DNA from: Phlebotomus papatasi
Taxonomy: Eukaryota > Arthropoda > Insecta > Diptera > Psychodidae
Assembly: GCF_024763615.1 (NCBI RefSeq)
Contig: NC_077222.1
Location: 4,278,001 to 4,342,000 of the forward strand
DNA length: 64,000 nt
Direction: 5' to 3'
The stretch's first letter is position 1, and every line of letters starts with the position of its first letter. Positions 47,340-59,569 of this stretch are shown here, in pieces. A program made the position numbers and the translations under genes. Below the pieces are notes generated by a model. It did not search any database. It saw only the letters and a program-made list of their open reading frames with translations, and was not told where the DNA came from.

Positions 47340-49600
47340 GTACTTTGAAGACTATTATATGATTTTTTTAAGAAGTTTTAAGAAAGTTGTTTGAATACTA
47401 AATTGACTTTTCAGGAATTACAAATTTTACCATACCTGCTTTCACTTTGAACCTTTTGAGCTTGAGCAAGAAAATGAATATTCTATTCCTTTTTGCTTTA
47501 GTCCTTTGAATACTTGAAAGAAAATTCTTGAAAGTGAGATAGAAGGCAGTAGAGGTACCACCCTTCTTATTCTTGCTGAGAAGTAATGTGTATTTTAGGT
47601 TGTATCATTAAATTAATCAATAAACGGAAAATTGGTAAAATTTGAGATGTTTGGGATGCTGCATAGGCTGCTGAAAATTCTACCTTTCTGCTTTAAATTC
47701 TCATTTTAATGAATTACACCACAAACCATAAATTGATTGAAGATTAATTTTTGAAGAGTAGCAAAGTCTTATATACTAAGCACGTACACCATCCTTATAA
47801 CTAAATAAAAACAGAAAATATAATTTGCTGAAAGGAGTCCGTAGAATCCCTGCACACTATATTACTCCGCAACTGAGAAATTTCACATTCACATCTGCTC
47901 AATAAAACTTGTGGTGTTATATCTGAGTTTAATAATAAAAGTCAACCCCCAAGTGCCGGAAAATGTGTGAAACATCTTGTCCAGCGTAGTAATTTAATTA
48001 GGCTTAATGGGAAGGAAAGTTCACTGTGCAATTCCGTTCGCTTTGGTGAATGTCAGCTGAAACATTTCCACTCACTAATTCAATGTTCCATGTCGCATAA
48101 TTTCCATATTACTTTTTTTTCTTTTACATTCAAATTGATTAAATGGATAAATTGAGAGAATAAGAAACATTGCTGAAAATTATTTCTACTTCTTTTCTTG
48201 TTAGGAATGAAAATTACATTTTTTTGCCCTGGCTTTTCTTTCCACCAAATTAAATGTCTTTTACGTTATTCCAATTGCAAAAACAAGCCACGCTTTGTTT
48301 TTGTCCTTTTTACTAGCTTTGATGATAGGAAAATTTTTTAAAGGAAAAATACTAAATGTTTTGAATTTTTTTTGGTCATAAAATATGTAAATTTATGTAG
48401 CTTCAAAATCTCCAGAATATATGGACTTTTCTCACAAAAGGTCCTTAGTCTTTAAATATCCAACAACATTTTAAGAAATCTGTAATGCGGGCGATGAAAG
48501 AAAAGGACAAGCACTTAAGCCGTAGGATGAAAAGGTGGTTTAATCCACTTTGATAGATTAGGGTGGTTATCTAAATGGCCATCAGAATGTCTAACTCCGG
48601 AATGAGTTGGAAACATTATGTCTGTCAGCAGGGAAATCCTGCAAGAAATGTAAAGATTTCACCTTTTACGTGTGTTTCCCAAATAGCCTTTTCCGCCTTT
48701 TCCTCTTTAGTCTGTTTTTTCCTTCCTCATAGACATATCACGTGTGTCAACCTTAGTAAAAATGATTCCATGTCCTAAATTCATGGAGAATTTCAATGGT
48801 GAAAATTAGTCTCTTTGATCCTGGGTTTTGCCTTTGATTTGCTGAAGATTCCACACCATGAAATCCTTTGGCTTCTGACTTTTATTGCATGCCATTTGCG
48901 CATCTTAACTCAATAGTTCCACAGCTTCTTGTCTACCAACATAATCTCGTCATATATTTAATTTTGTCTGCTTCTACGAAAGCACTGAATAAAAAGAAAT
49001 TAATTTTGTCAACAATCTTCTCGGAGTTGCGTGCTTACGTATTTCTTGGCCAGAGAAGCTCGTTGGGAATCAATCTTACTGCCCTTTGATTGTATTAAGT
49101 TTCTTGCGACGTAAGCTTTTCTCTCCTTACACAGTTTCCATCTTGAATGGTGTTGGTTTTATCTAAAAATCACCCACATATTAACCGACAATATTGCCCA
49201 AGTTTTTGCCAAAAGCAAATCAGATGGTAAGTTTTATTTTTTGCAAAGAAACTTTAAGGAAGCTTTTTCCGAAATAAAGGGCACCATCTGCTAAAAAGGG
49301 TTAACAAACTTAAGGTACAGCTGTGATATTTTTTGGTAAGCAAACTTAATTAAACTTAAATTAACTTAACTTAATCTTGACTCCGTTTAACCGATTTTTA
49401 CTACTTACTTAATAGGGTACTCAATGGGTCAACCCAAGAAACAATTTCTTCTCAATATAGTCTTGTAGAATTCCTTAAGTAAGGCACTATAGAACCAAAA
49501 ATCTTTTTATTTGCTTATAACGCTCTTGGTTCCATCACTGACATACCTATAAGTAAAGTGGCGCACTCTTAAGGATCTTAGAAGCTTCTATAGGAATTTT
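47340..49600. other. Intergenic DNA, no supported gene
   Basis: Several open frames of 60-75 codons without domains or splice context. No repeat pair was recognised. Confidence 0.4.
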
Positions 49601-49629
49601 GACAGAAAATTCTCACTTTAAGTCTTTTA

Positions 49630-50794
49630 AAAGTGCAATAAAAGACTTGTTTAATACTTGGTTCTATAAGGCAGCTATTCTGCAAGTGTACCGGGTTCGA
49701 ATCCCCATTAGGTCACCAGAAATTTTTCTGGCGTTAAAGGTGTTCGAATTGCATCCAGTGAGCTTCACTGCATTTGATTCCACGGGGTATGGGACTGACA
49801 ACCTCATTTCGTATAAGAAAAAATAGGGGAGACTGAGGCAAAAAGTCACAAATCGAAAAATTCAAAATTCATTATCTTCCAAGGTAAACAAGATAGCGGC
49901 TCAAATTTTTTTCTATAGATAGCCTCTATAGATCTTCTTCAATGTTGTAAGTTTCTTAGAAATCGAACAAGGAATTTAGAAAACAAAAAATATCGAAATT
50001 TTTAGCCCTATTCTTCAAATATTTTGCTTACATAAGATATCAATTATTACTTACTTATTTTCCAAAATTTATGCACTAGTGTGTATATTCCCTAAATCAT
50101 TTGGATTTTTTGAATACGAATCCGTTATCTATTTTAGAATTTTACAAAGATTCTTTTCTCCAGATATTCTTTTATCAAAAACGACCACTTGGGGTAAAAA
50201 GTAACAAAAGGTATGGAGCAAAAAGTAACAAAACCGAGGCAATTTCTGATGTCTCACGGCGAAAAGAAGCATCATTACGATGTCTCGCCAAACGATTTGA
50301 AGTCTTTCGTGTGTTTTTTTTTTCTAAAATAGCTTGAAAAGCGTATTTCTCGTTCAGATAAAGAAAACTGTGTTTTACAAAGGTGTAGATGAACGAATTT
50401 TCTATGAAAATATGTCCTCTAGGTATTTTTTCAAATTTACTAAAGCCCTTTATGAAGCGAATCAAAATGTGACAATACCCAATGTCTGGTACTCTTTGCC
50501 CCAGCATTTTTTTTAAATTTTCACAAAATTACCTTTTAGAAATCGGCTCGATAAACGTATTTCCTTACAAAATAGAGGAATATTACTTTCACAAAGTTGT
50601 AGAGTGGTAAATTTCCTATAAAACTGCGCTAAATGGAAATTTCTGAGGCACTCGAGTAGCTTGTAAAAAAATAAAATATCCGTTTTGTAACTTTTTGCCC
50701 CAGTCTCCCCTAATAATGCATGTCTAGAAATCCCCTTGCGGGAAGGCCTTGTTCCTTCATGGAATGTTGTGCCAGCATTATTATTATTATTATA
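49630..50794 (+). mobile_element. tRNA-derived SINE interrupted by an 885-bp element
   Basis: GGTTCGAATCC at 49694-49704 is a perfect tRNA B-box. An A-box in the right place is not preserved. The body runs to 49825 and resumes at 50711 with GTTCCTTCATGGAATGTTGTG, ending in an (ATT)n tail at about 50777-50794. B-box head, unrelated body and simple-repeat tail define a SINE. The 5' boundary is approximate. Confidence 0.6.
49826..50710. mobile_element. TA-flanked inverted-repeat element (GGGGAGACTGGGGC family), copy 1
   Basis: The left end is GGGGAGACTGAGGCAAAAAG and the right end is CTTTTTGCCCCAGTCTCCCC, flanked by TA on both sides. It is 885 bp with no complete transposase. The internal words GGGGTAAAAAGTAACAAAA and CTTTGCCCCAGCA echo the terminus. 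Confidence 0.85.
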
Positions 50795-51544
50795 ACCTTA
50801 AGGTGTCTACACACTATGAGCATTTTTAAAAACAAATATTTTAATTTTTTTTAAATAAGTTTTTAATTTTTTTTAAATGCCTCTGCACTAGACTTAATTT
50901 TCATCTAAATTTTTTAAAGAATTTTTCCCAAGTTGCGCTTAAAATTGTTCTTGATGAAAATATGTCATTTCACTGCGGGAAAAAACCCAGAAAAGGCTTT
51001 GTTGAAATTCCCTGGGATGGTAAATTCAGTGGATTTTCTTAGAAATTTTTTCAGAACTGCTAATCTATATTTGACAATGTCATATGACAAATTGTCGCGG
51101 GGTATTTGCGAATAGGACAACATTGAATGCCAGTGAGCATCAAATAGCCATTGTAAGGAGCTCTATAAGGCTCTGAGCAAGTGGTATGAAACTGATTTTC
51201 AATTAATTTTTCCAAATTTCCCACATAAATATTCTTAAATTTGTCATATGACATTGTCAGACTATTACAGAATTCCCCTACCGGAGTGTTTTTCCACTGA
51301 TGTTCTTTCTTGTGGAATTCAATCCACTTTTGGAGGAATATTTTCTCGGATTTTCTCTTGAGTTTTCCAGAAGTCATTCCATCTCTGGTTTCTTGAGGAC
51401 TATTTTAGTACAGGAACCATCCTGGCCATCTTGATGAGGAACCGTCATCCTTTCAGACATCACAGAGCTGTTGAAATTAGCATGTTCATCATAAGTGAAC
51501 ATGCCAGAACATTACCTTGAAGAGGAGATTCCTCGAGGAAATTA

Positions 51545-52170
51545 TATATGTTCTGGGATACAGTTGTCAATTTAGTCAAATACGTCCAGGATATCCTCAT
51601 TGATCAGAAGATTCCTCCAGGGTCCTCCAGAAAATCACAGATCTTTTGGGATCTTGTTGTCTTTTTAGTCAAGTACGTCCCGAATATCATCATTGCTCAG
51701 AAGATTTCTCATAGTTCCTCCAGGAAATCACAACTCTTTTGGGATCTTGTTGTCTTTTTAATCAAGTACGTCCCGAATATCATCATTGCTCAGAAGATTT
51801 CACACGGTTCATCTAGGAAAATCAGAGATCTTTTGGGATTTTGTTGTCTTTTTAGTCAAGTACGTCCAGAATATCATTATTGCTCAGAAGATTTCACACG
51901 GTTCCTCCAAGAAATCACCAATTTTTTGGGATCTTGTTGTCGTTTTAGTCAAGTACGTCCCGAATATCATCATTACTCAGAAGGTTCCTCCAGGTTCCTC
52001 TAGGAAATCACAAATCTTTTGGGATCTTGTTGTCTTTTTAGTCAAATACGCCCCAAATATCATCATTGCTCAGAAGATTTCTCATGGTTCCTCCAGAAAT
52101 CGCAGATGTTCTCAGATTTCATTGTCTATTTACTCGAGTTCGTCCAAATTACCTTCATTGGTCAGAAGAT
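51545..52170. repeat. 93-bp minisatellite, six to seven units
   Basis: Units begin TTTTGGGATCTTGTTGTC and contain AGTCAAGTACGTCCCGAATA, ATCATTGCTCAGAAGATTTC and a CCTCCAGGAAATCAC block. Starts fall near 51551, 51643, 51736, 51829, 51923, 52016 and a partial at 52110. At 93 bp each unit is a whole number of codons, so a frame can run through several units, but a one-base insertion near 51810 breaks it. Confidence 0.85.
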
Positions 52171-52256
52171 TTCTCCTGTGTTTTCCTGTAAAAAATACAT
52201 TTTTTTACAAAATGTTTTGATAGTGTATAACAGCTTTGCGTAATTAGCTTTCAATA

Positions 52257-52437
52257 GGGGGAAGTGGGGCATCTCTGAAATTGGGATTTTTCACATATTT
52301 TTAAATAAAATTGAGCTTTATCGTGATATAATTTAGCTGCACAAAGAGATTGAGAAGCTAAATTGTATTACGATATGGCTCAGTTCCATTTAAAAATAGG
52401 AGAAAAATCCAAGTTTCAAAGGTACCCCACTTATCCC
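52257..52437. mobile_element. TA-flanked palindromic MITE (GGGGGAAGTGGGGC ends)
   Basis: Left GGGGGAAGTGGGGCATCTCTG and right AAAGGTACCCCACTTATCCC are inverted, with GGATTTTT/AAAAATCC just inside, and TA on both sides. 181 bp. Confidence 0.8.
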
Positions 52438-52439
52438 TA

Positions 52440-54260
52440 TGGTAGTAAAATTTAATGTCTTCCTATTAGGTGAGATTCTTAACAATCTCACCTACTATAA
52501 TCCTAACAAAATTTCATGTCCTCCGATTGACCTCAAACTTGGCCAAAATGTGTTTCGCCACTTCCTGATCACGAATATATATGTGGCTAATTAACGTTCC
52601 CGGCCGGCCGCTCTTTGGAGCTTAATAGCTCCTAAACTAAAAAAGATATCGACTTGCGGTTTTCGGCAAAGGTTATATATCGGGTGAAAATTGCAACTTG
52701 GTGCATTGACCCCCCACCCCCCACCCCTCCTTCCGCCATTTTGAAGACCCCCCTTTTTTTGTTTTCTCAATAGCTCCGCCCCTATGGCATCGAGCGGGCT
52801 CAAATTTTAGTATGTTATAGCTGGGCCTTAGAGCTTTCCATCAATACCAAACTTAAGGTCCCCCGACCCCCCTGACCCGAGCTATAAGGGTCCAAAAAAA
52901 ATTTCTTAAAATGGCCATAACTCCGGTTCTAATTGTCAGAATTTAAAAAGTGAGGGCTTTTTGGAAAGCTCTCGTGAAATGCCACTTCCCCTTCTAACAC
53001 CGCAAGTTCATAAAACCACCGCTAGGGGCGCTATTATTAAAAAGAAAATTTTTAAATCTTAAAAGTTAAATAACTCAAAAATTCCATTGTGCATCGGGCT
53101 GAAACTATAGTATGTTGTAGCCGTTTATTATACCTATCAAACAAAAAAAACCTTAAGTCGATCTAAAACCCCTGACCCGAGCTATAAGGGGTCAAAGTTC
53201 GAACATTGACCGGCCTCTATCTCCGGTTCTAACTAACATAGCGACCTAAATTTTACCTTTTTGGTTTCGTCTCGATGAGCACTTTCAGATGGAAGTTCAA
53301 AAAGTCACCACAGGTGGCGCTGTGATAGCGTCAAAATTCATCGAAATTCAAAGTCACTTTTCTCAAAATTCCTTTGTGCAAGTTAATGAAATTTTAGTAT
53401 GTTATAGTCCAGTCTAGGACGTTTCCAAAATGGTGCGTAAGTGCGCTGTGGTTTCAATAGAACCGGAGATATGAGGGGTCAAAGTTCACGAAATTCAAAA
53501 TATCATATCTCCGGTTCTATGTGACCGATTTTGATGAATGAGGGCTTAAACGAAAGATCTCACCAAATGCTACAACTTTCTAGAATATTTGAACTTCGTG
53601 GGACCAACACTAGGGGCGCCACAGTCGAAAAACCAACTTCAATATCACATAACCTCAATTATCTCGACTGTCGCTGAACCGATTTTGATGATTACTTCGA
53701 CATAATTGTAGAGCACATTTGTCTCTACATTTCGTCCATACATCATTTTCCGATCAGATAATGCTATCTTTCCGATTTTGCCGTTTAAGTGTGAAAAAAT
53801 TGACTTTTCCCATAATAACGCTTTGAAATCACTCAGATGTCAATTTGACTGCCTCTACTCCACCAAGACACTTAAAATAGGGGTTTAAATGGAAAGTCCC
53901 GCAAAATACAACAATTCTTTGATATAGTTGAAGTTCAACAAATGACTACTCGGGGAACTCTGGATGAAAAAACAAGTTAAGAAACAAAAAACCTCACTTA
54001 TCTTGGCTTCTGAGTAATCGATGAGATCATGTTCTATAGGAAAATTATAGAGTACATTTTGGTCTACATTTCACCCATATATCACTTTTGTGCCAGTTCA
54101 TCCAAATCCTTGATATTTTGGTTTAAATACAAAATTTGTATAATTTCACGAATTTGATTCAAGATAACTGAATGGCGACTCACAATTTCAGTTCTAAATC
54201 GAATTTGCATGCACTCCGAGTTAGCTCACGTTAAGAATCTCACCTACATAAGCCGGTTAG
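52440..54260. repeat. Long repeat of diverged units of about 290 bp
   Basis: TCTCCGGTTCTA or a variant recurs near 52920, 53220 and 53507. A GGGGCGCT/GGTGGCGCT/GGGGCGCC block recurs near 53023, 53314 and 53612, giving a period of about 290-300 bp, with further weaker units to about 54100. The start (TTAACAATCTCACCTACTATAATCC) and end (GTTAAGAATCTCACCTACATAAGCC) share a bracket sequence. A relative of the start lies at 23990-24190. No intact coding frame. Confidence 0.65.
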
Positions 54261-54487
54261 GATTATCTGTCCTTTTTAGTTGTTATCTGAATTTTCTAAT
54301 AATCATTTAAATTACACATTAAATTTAAAAACACTAAAAGTGACCATTTTTAACTCTACACATTCTAAGTTCATAAAATCCTCAAAATCAACTTTTCAAG
54401 AAATATTTCAAATGAAAAATGTATTTCAATGTTTGTAAAAACATTTTCTTTACCTGCCTAGATTTTAATCATACTGTTCCACTTAGG

Positions 54488-54743
54488 CACTGAGTCAGAG
54501 AAATCCGAAAAAGTTAAAATAACATTCCGGAAATGTTAATTTTACCCTGCAGTATTGATCCGAAATTGGTGTAAATATTACCCTTTTTAGGTGTATTGGG
54601 GGTTAAAGTTACATTTTTTATGTTAATTTTACCCCTAAAAAGGTGTAAAATTAACATTAAAAAATGTTGATATATTTTTACACCTAAAAAGTGTTGAAGT
54701 TATGAGGAAAAAAAGTTAATCGCACCCCCTTTTTTTCTCAGTG
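54488..54743. mobile_element. CACTGAGAAA-ended MITE, copy 2, inverted
   Basis: Starts CACTGAGTCAGAGAAATCCG and ends TTTTTTCTCAGTG. The internal blocks ACATTCCGGAAATGTTAATT and AAAAAGTGTTGAAGTT are the inverse of those at 27445-27610. Confidence 0.75.
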
Positions 54744-54749
54744 AGTATA

Positions 54750-56765
54750 CAAATCCATGTTTTCTTTAACAATTTAATTAAAATAAAATCAACAACACCA
54801 CAACATGATTAACCATCCTCTTAATATTTTTTTTTAAATCACAAGAGGTTAAATAGAGTGAGAGTAAAATTAACCATATCATTTTTTCTCTGTACTTTTC
54901 ACTCAAATCAGAAGTATTTAGGCAAAAATCTATTAATATAATAGAGATTGAAGATAAGCAGATGTGTTATGACCTTTAGATTTTTCGTCAAGAGCACCCG
55001 AATTTTATTTTTTCTTAAATACTTTTTCACCATTCCAACGCATAATTGCATAAAATATTCTAAATATAAAAGACTAAAAGCTAAAGAAGGATGAATAATA
55101 AGTTTCTCATAATTTGAATAAGAACGATAGTTAAATTTAACGACCCAGGGGATTTTACATCTTTTGGGAAGAGCTTTTGTCACTGAAATAGGCCTTTTAT
55201 GAACATTTTGTGTGTCGTATTTTGCTTTTCGACACCAAATTCCACATTTTATATGCGAATAGGTCAGAGAGGCAAAATAATATATCTAGATATCTATTCT
55301 TCTGTGATTTTAAATTTAGGAAATACTCCCAAAACTGTCAGTGAATTGGATACAAACACGAAACTCCCGATTTTAGCAATAAATCATTTTATATTGATTG
55401 TAACTGTCAATGCGTAGGAGTTGTTTATTTTTTCAATAAATTGTTATATTTCATCGAGATAGGAAGTGTAAAAACAAAATATTTGAACAAATTTTGACAG
55501 TGTATTGATTAAATTTTAATTGTTTAGAAACGTTATAAGAATGTGGGATTGTTTTCTTGTTGATGAAACTTCAAATTATTTCAATTAAATTGTCGTCACT
55601 AAAGATTTAGTGTAATTTAGAGTTAAAAATAAGTAAGTAAACATCTAAGATTTAGTCGTATAATGAACAAAAATAATCACTCAGATTATTAATAGAAATC
55701 ATCTCGAAATGAAAGAATTGTGGTAAGTGCTAAATGATTAACCTGTGAAGATGACGGTGATACGACGACAAATACATATATCATTCTTTTAGTACATGGG
55801 CTCATTATATGATCGTCTGCTGATTTGTCAATTAATTTATTTTGTGAAAAGGAAGTTACATTCAATGTAAAAGTCAAATATCACTCACGATGAGAACACG
55901 TGTTTCAGTAAAACCTCACGCTCTAAGGTTGAAGTCAAATGTATAAAAAAAAGAGTTTATTTTAAAATAAAGAATCTCTACTTTAAAAGAAAATATAAAT
56001 GCGTTTTATATTATTTTCGTTTTTTAAAAATAAGACACGGCGCAAGTAAGAATACGATGTTCCAAAAGTTATGTTTTATATAAGAACAATATTTACTTGA
56101 TTATTTTTGAAGTATCGCCAGCCCAAATAGATGCAGACTCGATAAAATTATATATTTAAATTGCCACGCGAACTGCAAAGTTCTGAGATATATGGCAAAA
56201 AATGCCACATAAATATAAAACACCAAATTTGTGGAAAACTGGTTTTGGTTTTTAGCTTACACATTTCTGCTGGTCAAATCTTTTGGGAATTTTAGTGGAT
56301 GTCTTTTTATTGTTCATTACTATCAATAAATTAGAGATAGGCCTTGGCAAGCTTAGAGAATTTTGGATTCTTAACAAGTCATACCGGAAGGCGCAGTAAT
56401 TTACCTATAAGTTCTAGGGAAAATTGGGGCAGTAGTAAACAGAAGGTAATTGGAAACACTGATTTTTATGTCTACATTGGACTTATGCTGACTATTTCTT
56501 CAGTGAATAGTAGATAAGAATCTCTATAGTATCTGTGAATTGATATATGTCTCGTCCTCTGAAGTCTAATATCTAATTAAGAAAATCGCAGTGCTTACAA
56601 CTACCCCATATTTACTATTATAGTAGAATTTAGAATCCCGCACAACGCTAAATTCCGAAAAAGACAAATTAGAGCTCGAATAACTCTTATAATTTGATAA
56701 ATACAAAATCTACAAATTTAGCAATCATTTAGTAATTTAGTATACAAAATAATTACTAAATTTTT
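54750..56765. other. Intergenic DNA, no supported gene
   Basis: Chance open frames only (the longest is 91 codons, at 54908-55183); no repeats were recognised. Confidence 0.4.
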
Positions 56766-56815
56766 ACTAGGGTAAAGTAAGCACTTATCGCCATGTTTAG
56801 AAAAAACAGGAAATA

Positions 56816-56959
56816 TGCTCAACACAATAACTTTTGCTTGTAAACATGTTTTCAAAATTTCCAATGAGAGTGAGCGAGATGACTAGATCTAGATTTCATT
56901 CACTCTCATTGAAAAATCAAAAACATGTTTACAAAACAAAATTTATTGTGCGTTGGGCA
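56816..56959. mobile_element. Palindromic MITE (GCCCAACGCACAATAA family), 56.8-kb copy
   Basis: Runs from TGCTCAACACAATAAC to TTATTGTGCGTTGGGCA, with AACATGTTT arms and a GACTAGATCTAGAT centre. Confidence 0.8.
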
Positions 56960-57714
56960 TTAATTTTATTATAGCTTTTGAACTCTTATTACAAGATAAC
57001 TCGAATTTGACACAAAATTACTTAGATGTATTGGCTCTAGATTAGTGAAAACAATAGTCCTACAATTTAACACTAGACTACTTAAAAAACTGATTTTTAT
57101 TGACAATGCAAAACTAACCACTTCATCGTCATTTTTCACCACTTTTCGCCAGTTTTGTAATCACTTATCGCCACTCTCGATTATTTTAGACAATGTTATA
57201 AAAAGATTTTTTTATGAGAAATAAAATTACTCAATACACACTACAAATTTTCCTGTTTGCTGACATTCATTCAGCATTTCTTTTCTCTCATGATAACCTT
57301 ATTATTACTCACTTTAAATGATTTTTCTTCACTTTTATTTGAGAAATCAAATTATAGGTCTCTCGCAGAGAGTAAACAATGCAGATTTGACAACTGAGGC
57401 TATTGAAAAAAGATGGCCACAGGTGGTAAAATCTATTCCAGAATATTACCACTTTTCGCCATGCCTCATCTTTATATAAAAATAATACAAAATGAAATAT
57501 TAATTAATTAAATACAAATTTTATGTATTCCACAAGTGTAATTAAATATTCAATGGACAAATTAATCCAAAAAGGTATATTTTTCTTGATGAAAATTTGA
57601 TGACACTTTGTATATATGGTAAGAAATATTGGATTCGATACACTTGCTTAAAATATTACTCTAAAAAATGCTCAAAATCGTAAATCCAAAACGAATAATA
57701 ATTAGCCGTACTCA

Positions 57715-57850
57715 CTATGGCGTTGTTATCTCGTAATCTCCGTAATCTGTTATCTTGTTATAATTTTTCATTTATAAAATACATTACGAGAACATAACGA
57801 GATAACGAGATAACGATATTACAAGATAACAGCGCCATAGTGAGTACGGC
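57715..57850. mobile_element. TA-flanked palindrome (GCCGTACTCACTATGGCG ends)
   Basis: Left GCCGTACTCACTATGGCG followed by TGTTATCTCGTAAT; right ATTACAAGATAACAGCGCC then ATAGTGAGTACGGC. TA is on both sides. It sits inside the 1.2-kb element. Confidence 0.8.
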
Positions 57851-58132
57851 TATTATTTTTCGACTCTATACGTACCAACAGTAAAAATATAAAAAAACCT
57901 TGCGGCTCATTTATTTCACAAATAGCGAAAAGTAGCGATTTCAATATAAGTGGCGAAAAGTGGGACACTGGCGAAAAGCAGTAATTCCACCCTATATTAT
58001 TAGAGTTCAAACTTTCAAATCAGTTTGTCTGGCATTTCGCGATGTCCGGAATTCTAAATCTTACCCTAGTTTGAGTTTTGCAATTGTTAATAAATATTAA
58101 GGTATCCAGGATTTAATAAATTTCAATATGTA

Positions 58133-59154
58133 GGGGAGACTGGGGCAAAAAGTCACAAAAACGATATTTTATTTTTTTATAAGCTATAAATGCCTCAGAA
58201 ATTTCTAATTAGCACAGTTTTATAGAAAATTTACCGCTCTACAACTCTGTGAAAGTCATTTTCCTCTATTTTGTAAGGAAAAATATTTATCGAGCTCTTC
58301 TCTAAAAGGTAATTTTGTGGCAATTCTCAAAAATTTTTGGGGTAAATAGTATCAGGAATGGGATAAAATTATCACATTTTGATTTGCTTTATTACAGACT
58401 CACGCAAATTCAAAACAAATACCAAGAGAACTTATTTTCATAGGAAATTTATTCCTCTACACCTCTGTAGAACACCGTTTTCTCTATCTGAACGAGAAAA
58501 GCGCTTTTCAAGTTATTTTCTAAAAGCAATTTTTGGCAAGAAAATTCTATTCAATCATTCCGAGAAGGCAAAAATTGTGAATTGAACGAGATGAATTTGA
58601 CGAAATCTACCGAAGAGTTGCCGAGTAAATGTCAAATGCAAAATAAAACCAAAAGAAAAAAAGAAAAGAAATGTTTTGGGTTCTTTTTAAACTAAATATC
58701 TTAAAGTGTATACATTGGTCTGTGTGTATTTTTTTATTTTTTGGGATCTTATCATCATCACTGTCTAACAACAAGCCGCGACACATGACAATGAAGATTC
58801 TTTTCGCGGTGAGACGTCAGAAATTACTTCGGTTTTTATTACTTTTTACCCCAAGTGGTAATTTTTAATAAAAGAATTTCTGAAGCAAAGAGCTTTTAGA
58901 AGAGCTAAAACGGATAGCGGCTTCGTATTCAAAGAATCCAAATCATTTAGGAAATATTCACCAGTGCTTCAATTTTGGATAATTTCAATATTTTTATTTT
59001 CTTAATTCCTTGTTCGAATTCTAAGAAACTTATGATTTTGAAGGAGGTATGTGGAAGCTATATAGGGAAAAAATTTTAAGTCGTTATCTTTTCTAACTTG
59101 GAACAGATTGAATCTTGAAATTTTCGATTTGTGACTTTTTGCCCCAGTCTCCTC
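58133..59154. mobile_element. Inverted-repeat element (GGGGAGACTGGGGC family), copy 2, opposite orientation
   Basis: Begins GGGGAGACTGGGGCAAAAAG and ends TTTTTGCCCCAGTCTCCTC. The interior is the reverse of 49826-50710 (for example TTCCTTGTTCGAATTCTAAG near 59008). It has about 140 bp extra, mostly in the 58560-58800 part. The left flank is TA; the right TA has decayed to AA. Confidence 0.8.
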
Positions 59155-59344
59155 AACTCTCAAAATAATTTTAAGTTCTAAAAATACGCGATAGGAAATT
59201 ACAGTCAAGTTCATTCAAGGATTTCCTGTGCCGAATATTTAATAAATATGTTTTTAAAACAATTTAAAATTGTTATTTAGAAAAAAAGTAAACTGCTTTT
59301 ATCTCTACAAGATTTGAATTCAAAATTATATCAGAAATTAGATC

Positions 59345-59569
59345 CCAGCGAGCACAATTAGCTGATCAAAGATGCGTGGTCAGCATATTTTTGCTGAATC
59401 CATCAGCAAAAATATGCTGACCGGTCAGCAGTCCTAGAACAAAAAGTGCTAACCAAATATATGGAAATGGCACTGCATTGCGAATTTTTGTTTAGGGTTA
59501 GCAGAATTCAGCCGAAAATACATATATTTTCAGCTGAATTGAAATCGGTTAGCATTTGGTGCTCGCTGG
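59345..59569. mobile_element. CAGCGAGCAC-ended MITE, intact copy
   Basis: CCAGCGAGCAC to GTGCTCGCTGG, 225 bp, with inner hairpin pairs such as GGTCAGCATATTTTTGCTGA and CAGCAAAAATATGCTGACC. It serves as the uninterrupted reference for 42405-42961. Confidence 0.85.

Larger units (their letters stand above)
56770..57992. mobile_element. TA-flanked element with GGGTAAAG ends and internal CACTTATCGCC words, 1.2 kb
   Basis: Left GGGTAAAGTAAGCACTTATCG and right CGAAAAGCAGTAATTCCACCC are weak inverted ends with TA on both sides. Inside, CACTTATCGCC, CACTTTTCGCC and the inverse GGCGAAAAGTGG recur (near 57163, 57140, 57450 and 57952). It hosts two smaller palindromes, 56816-56959 and 57715-57850. No transposase frame was found. 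Confidence 0.6.

Noticed and set aside
49694..49704. Possible tRNA gene (GGTTCGAATCC)
   Set aside because: No A-box or cloverleaf can be built upstream; the (ATT)n tail shows it is a SINE head.
51548..52220. Possible membrane repeat protein
   Set aside because: The frame breaks between units, and the unit variation looks like that of a minisatellite.
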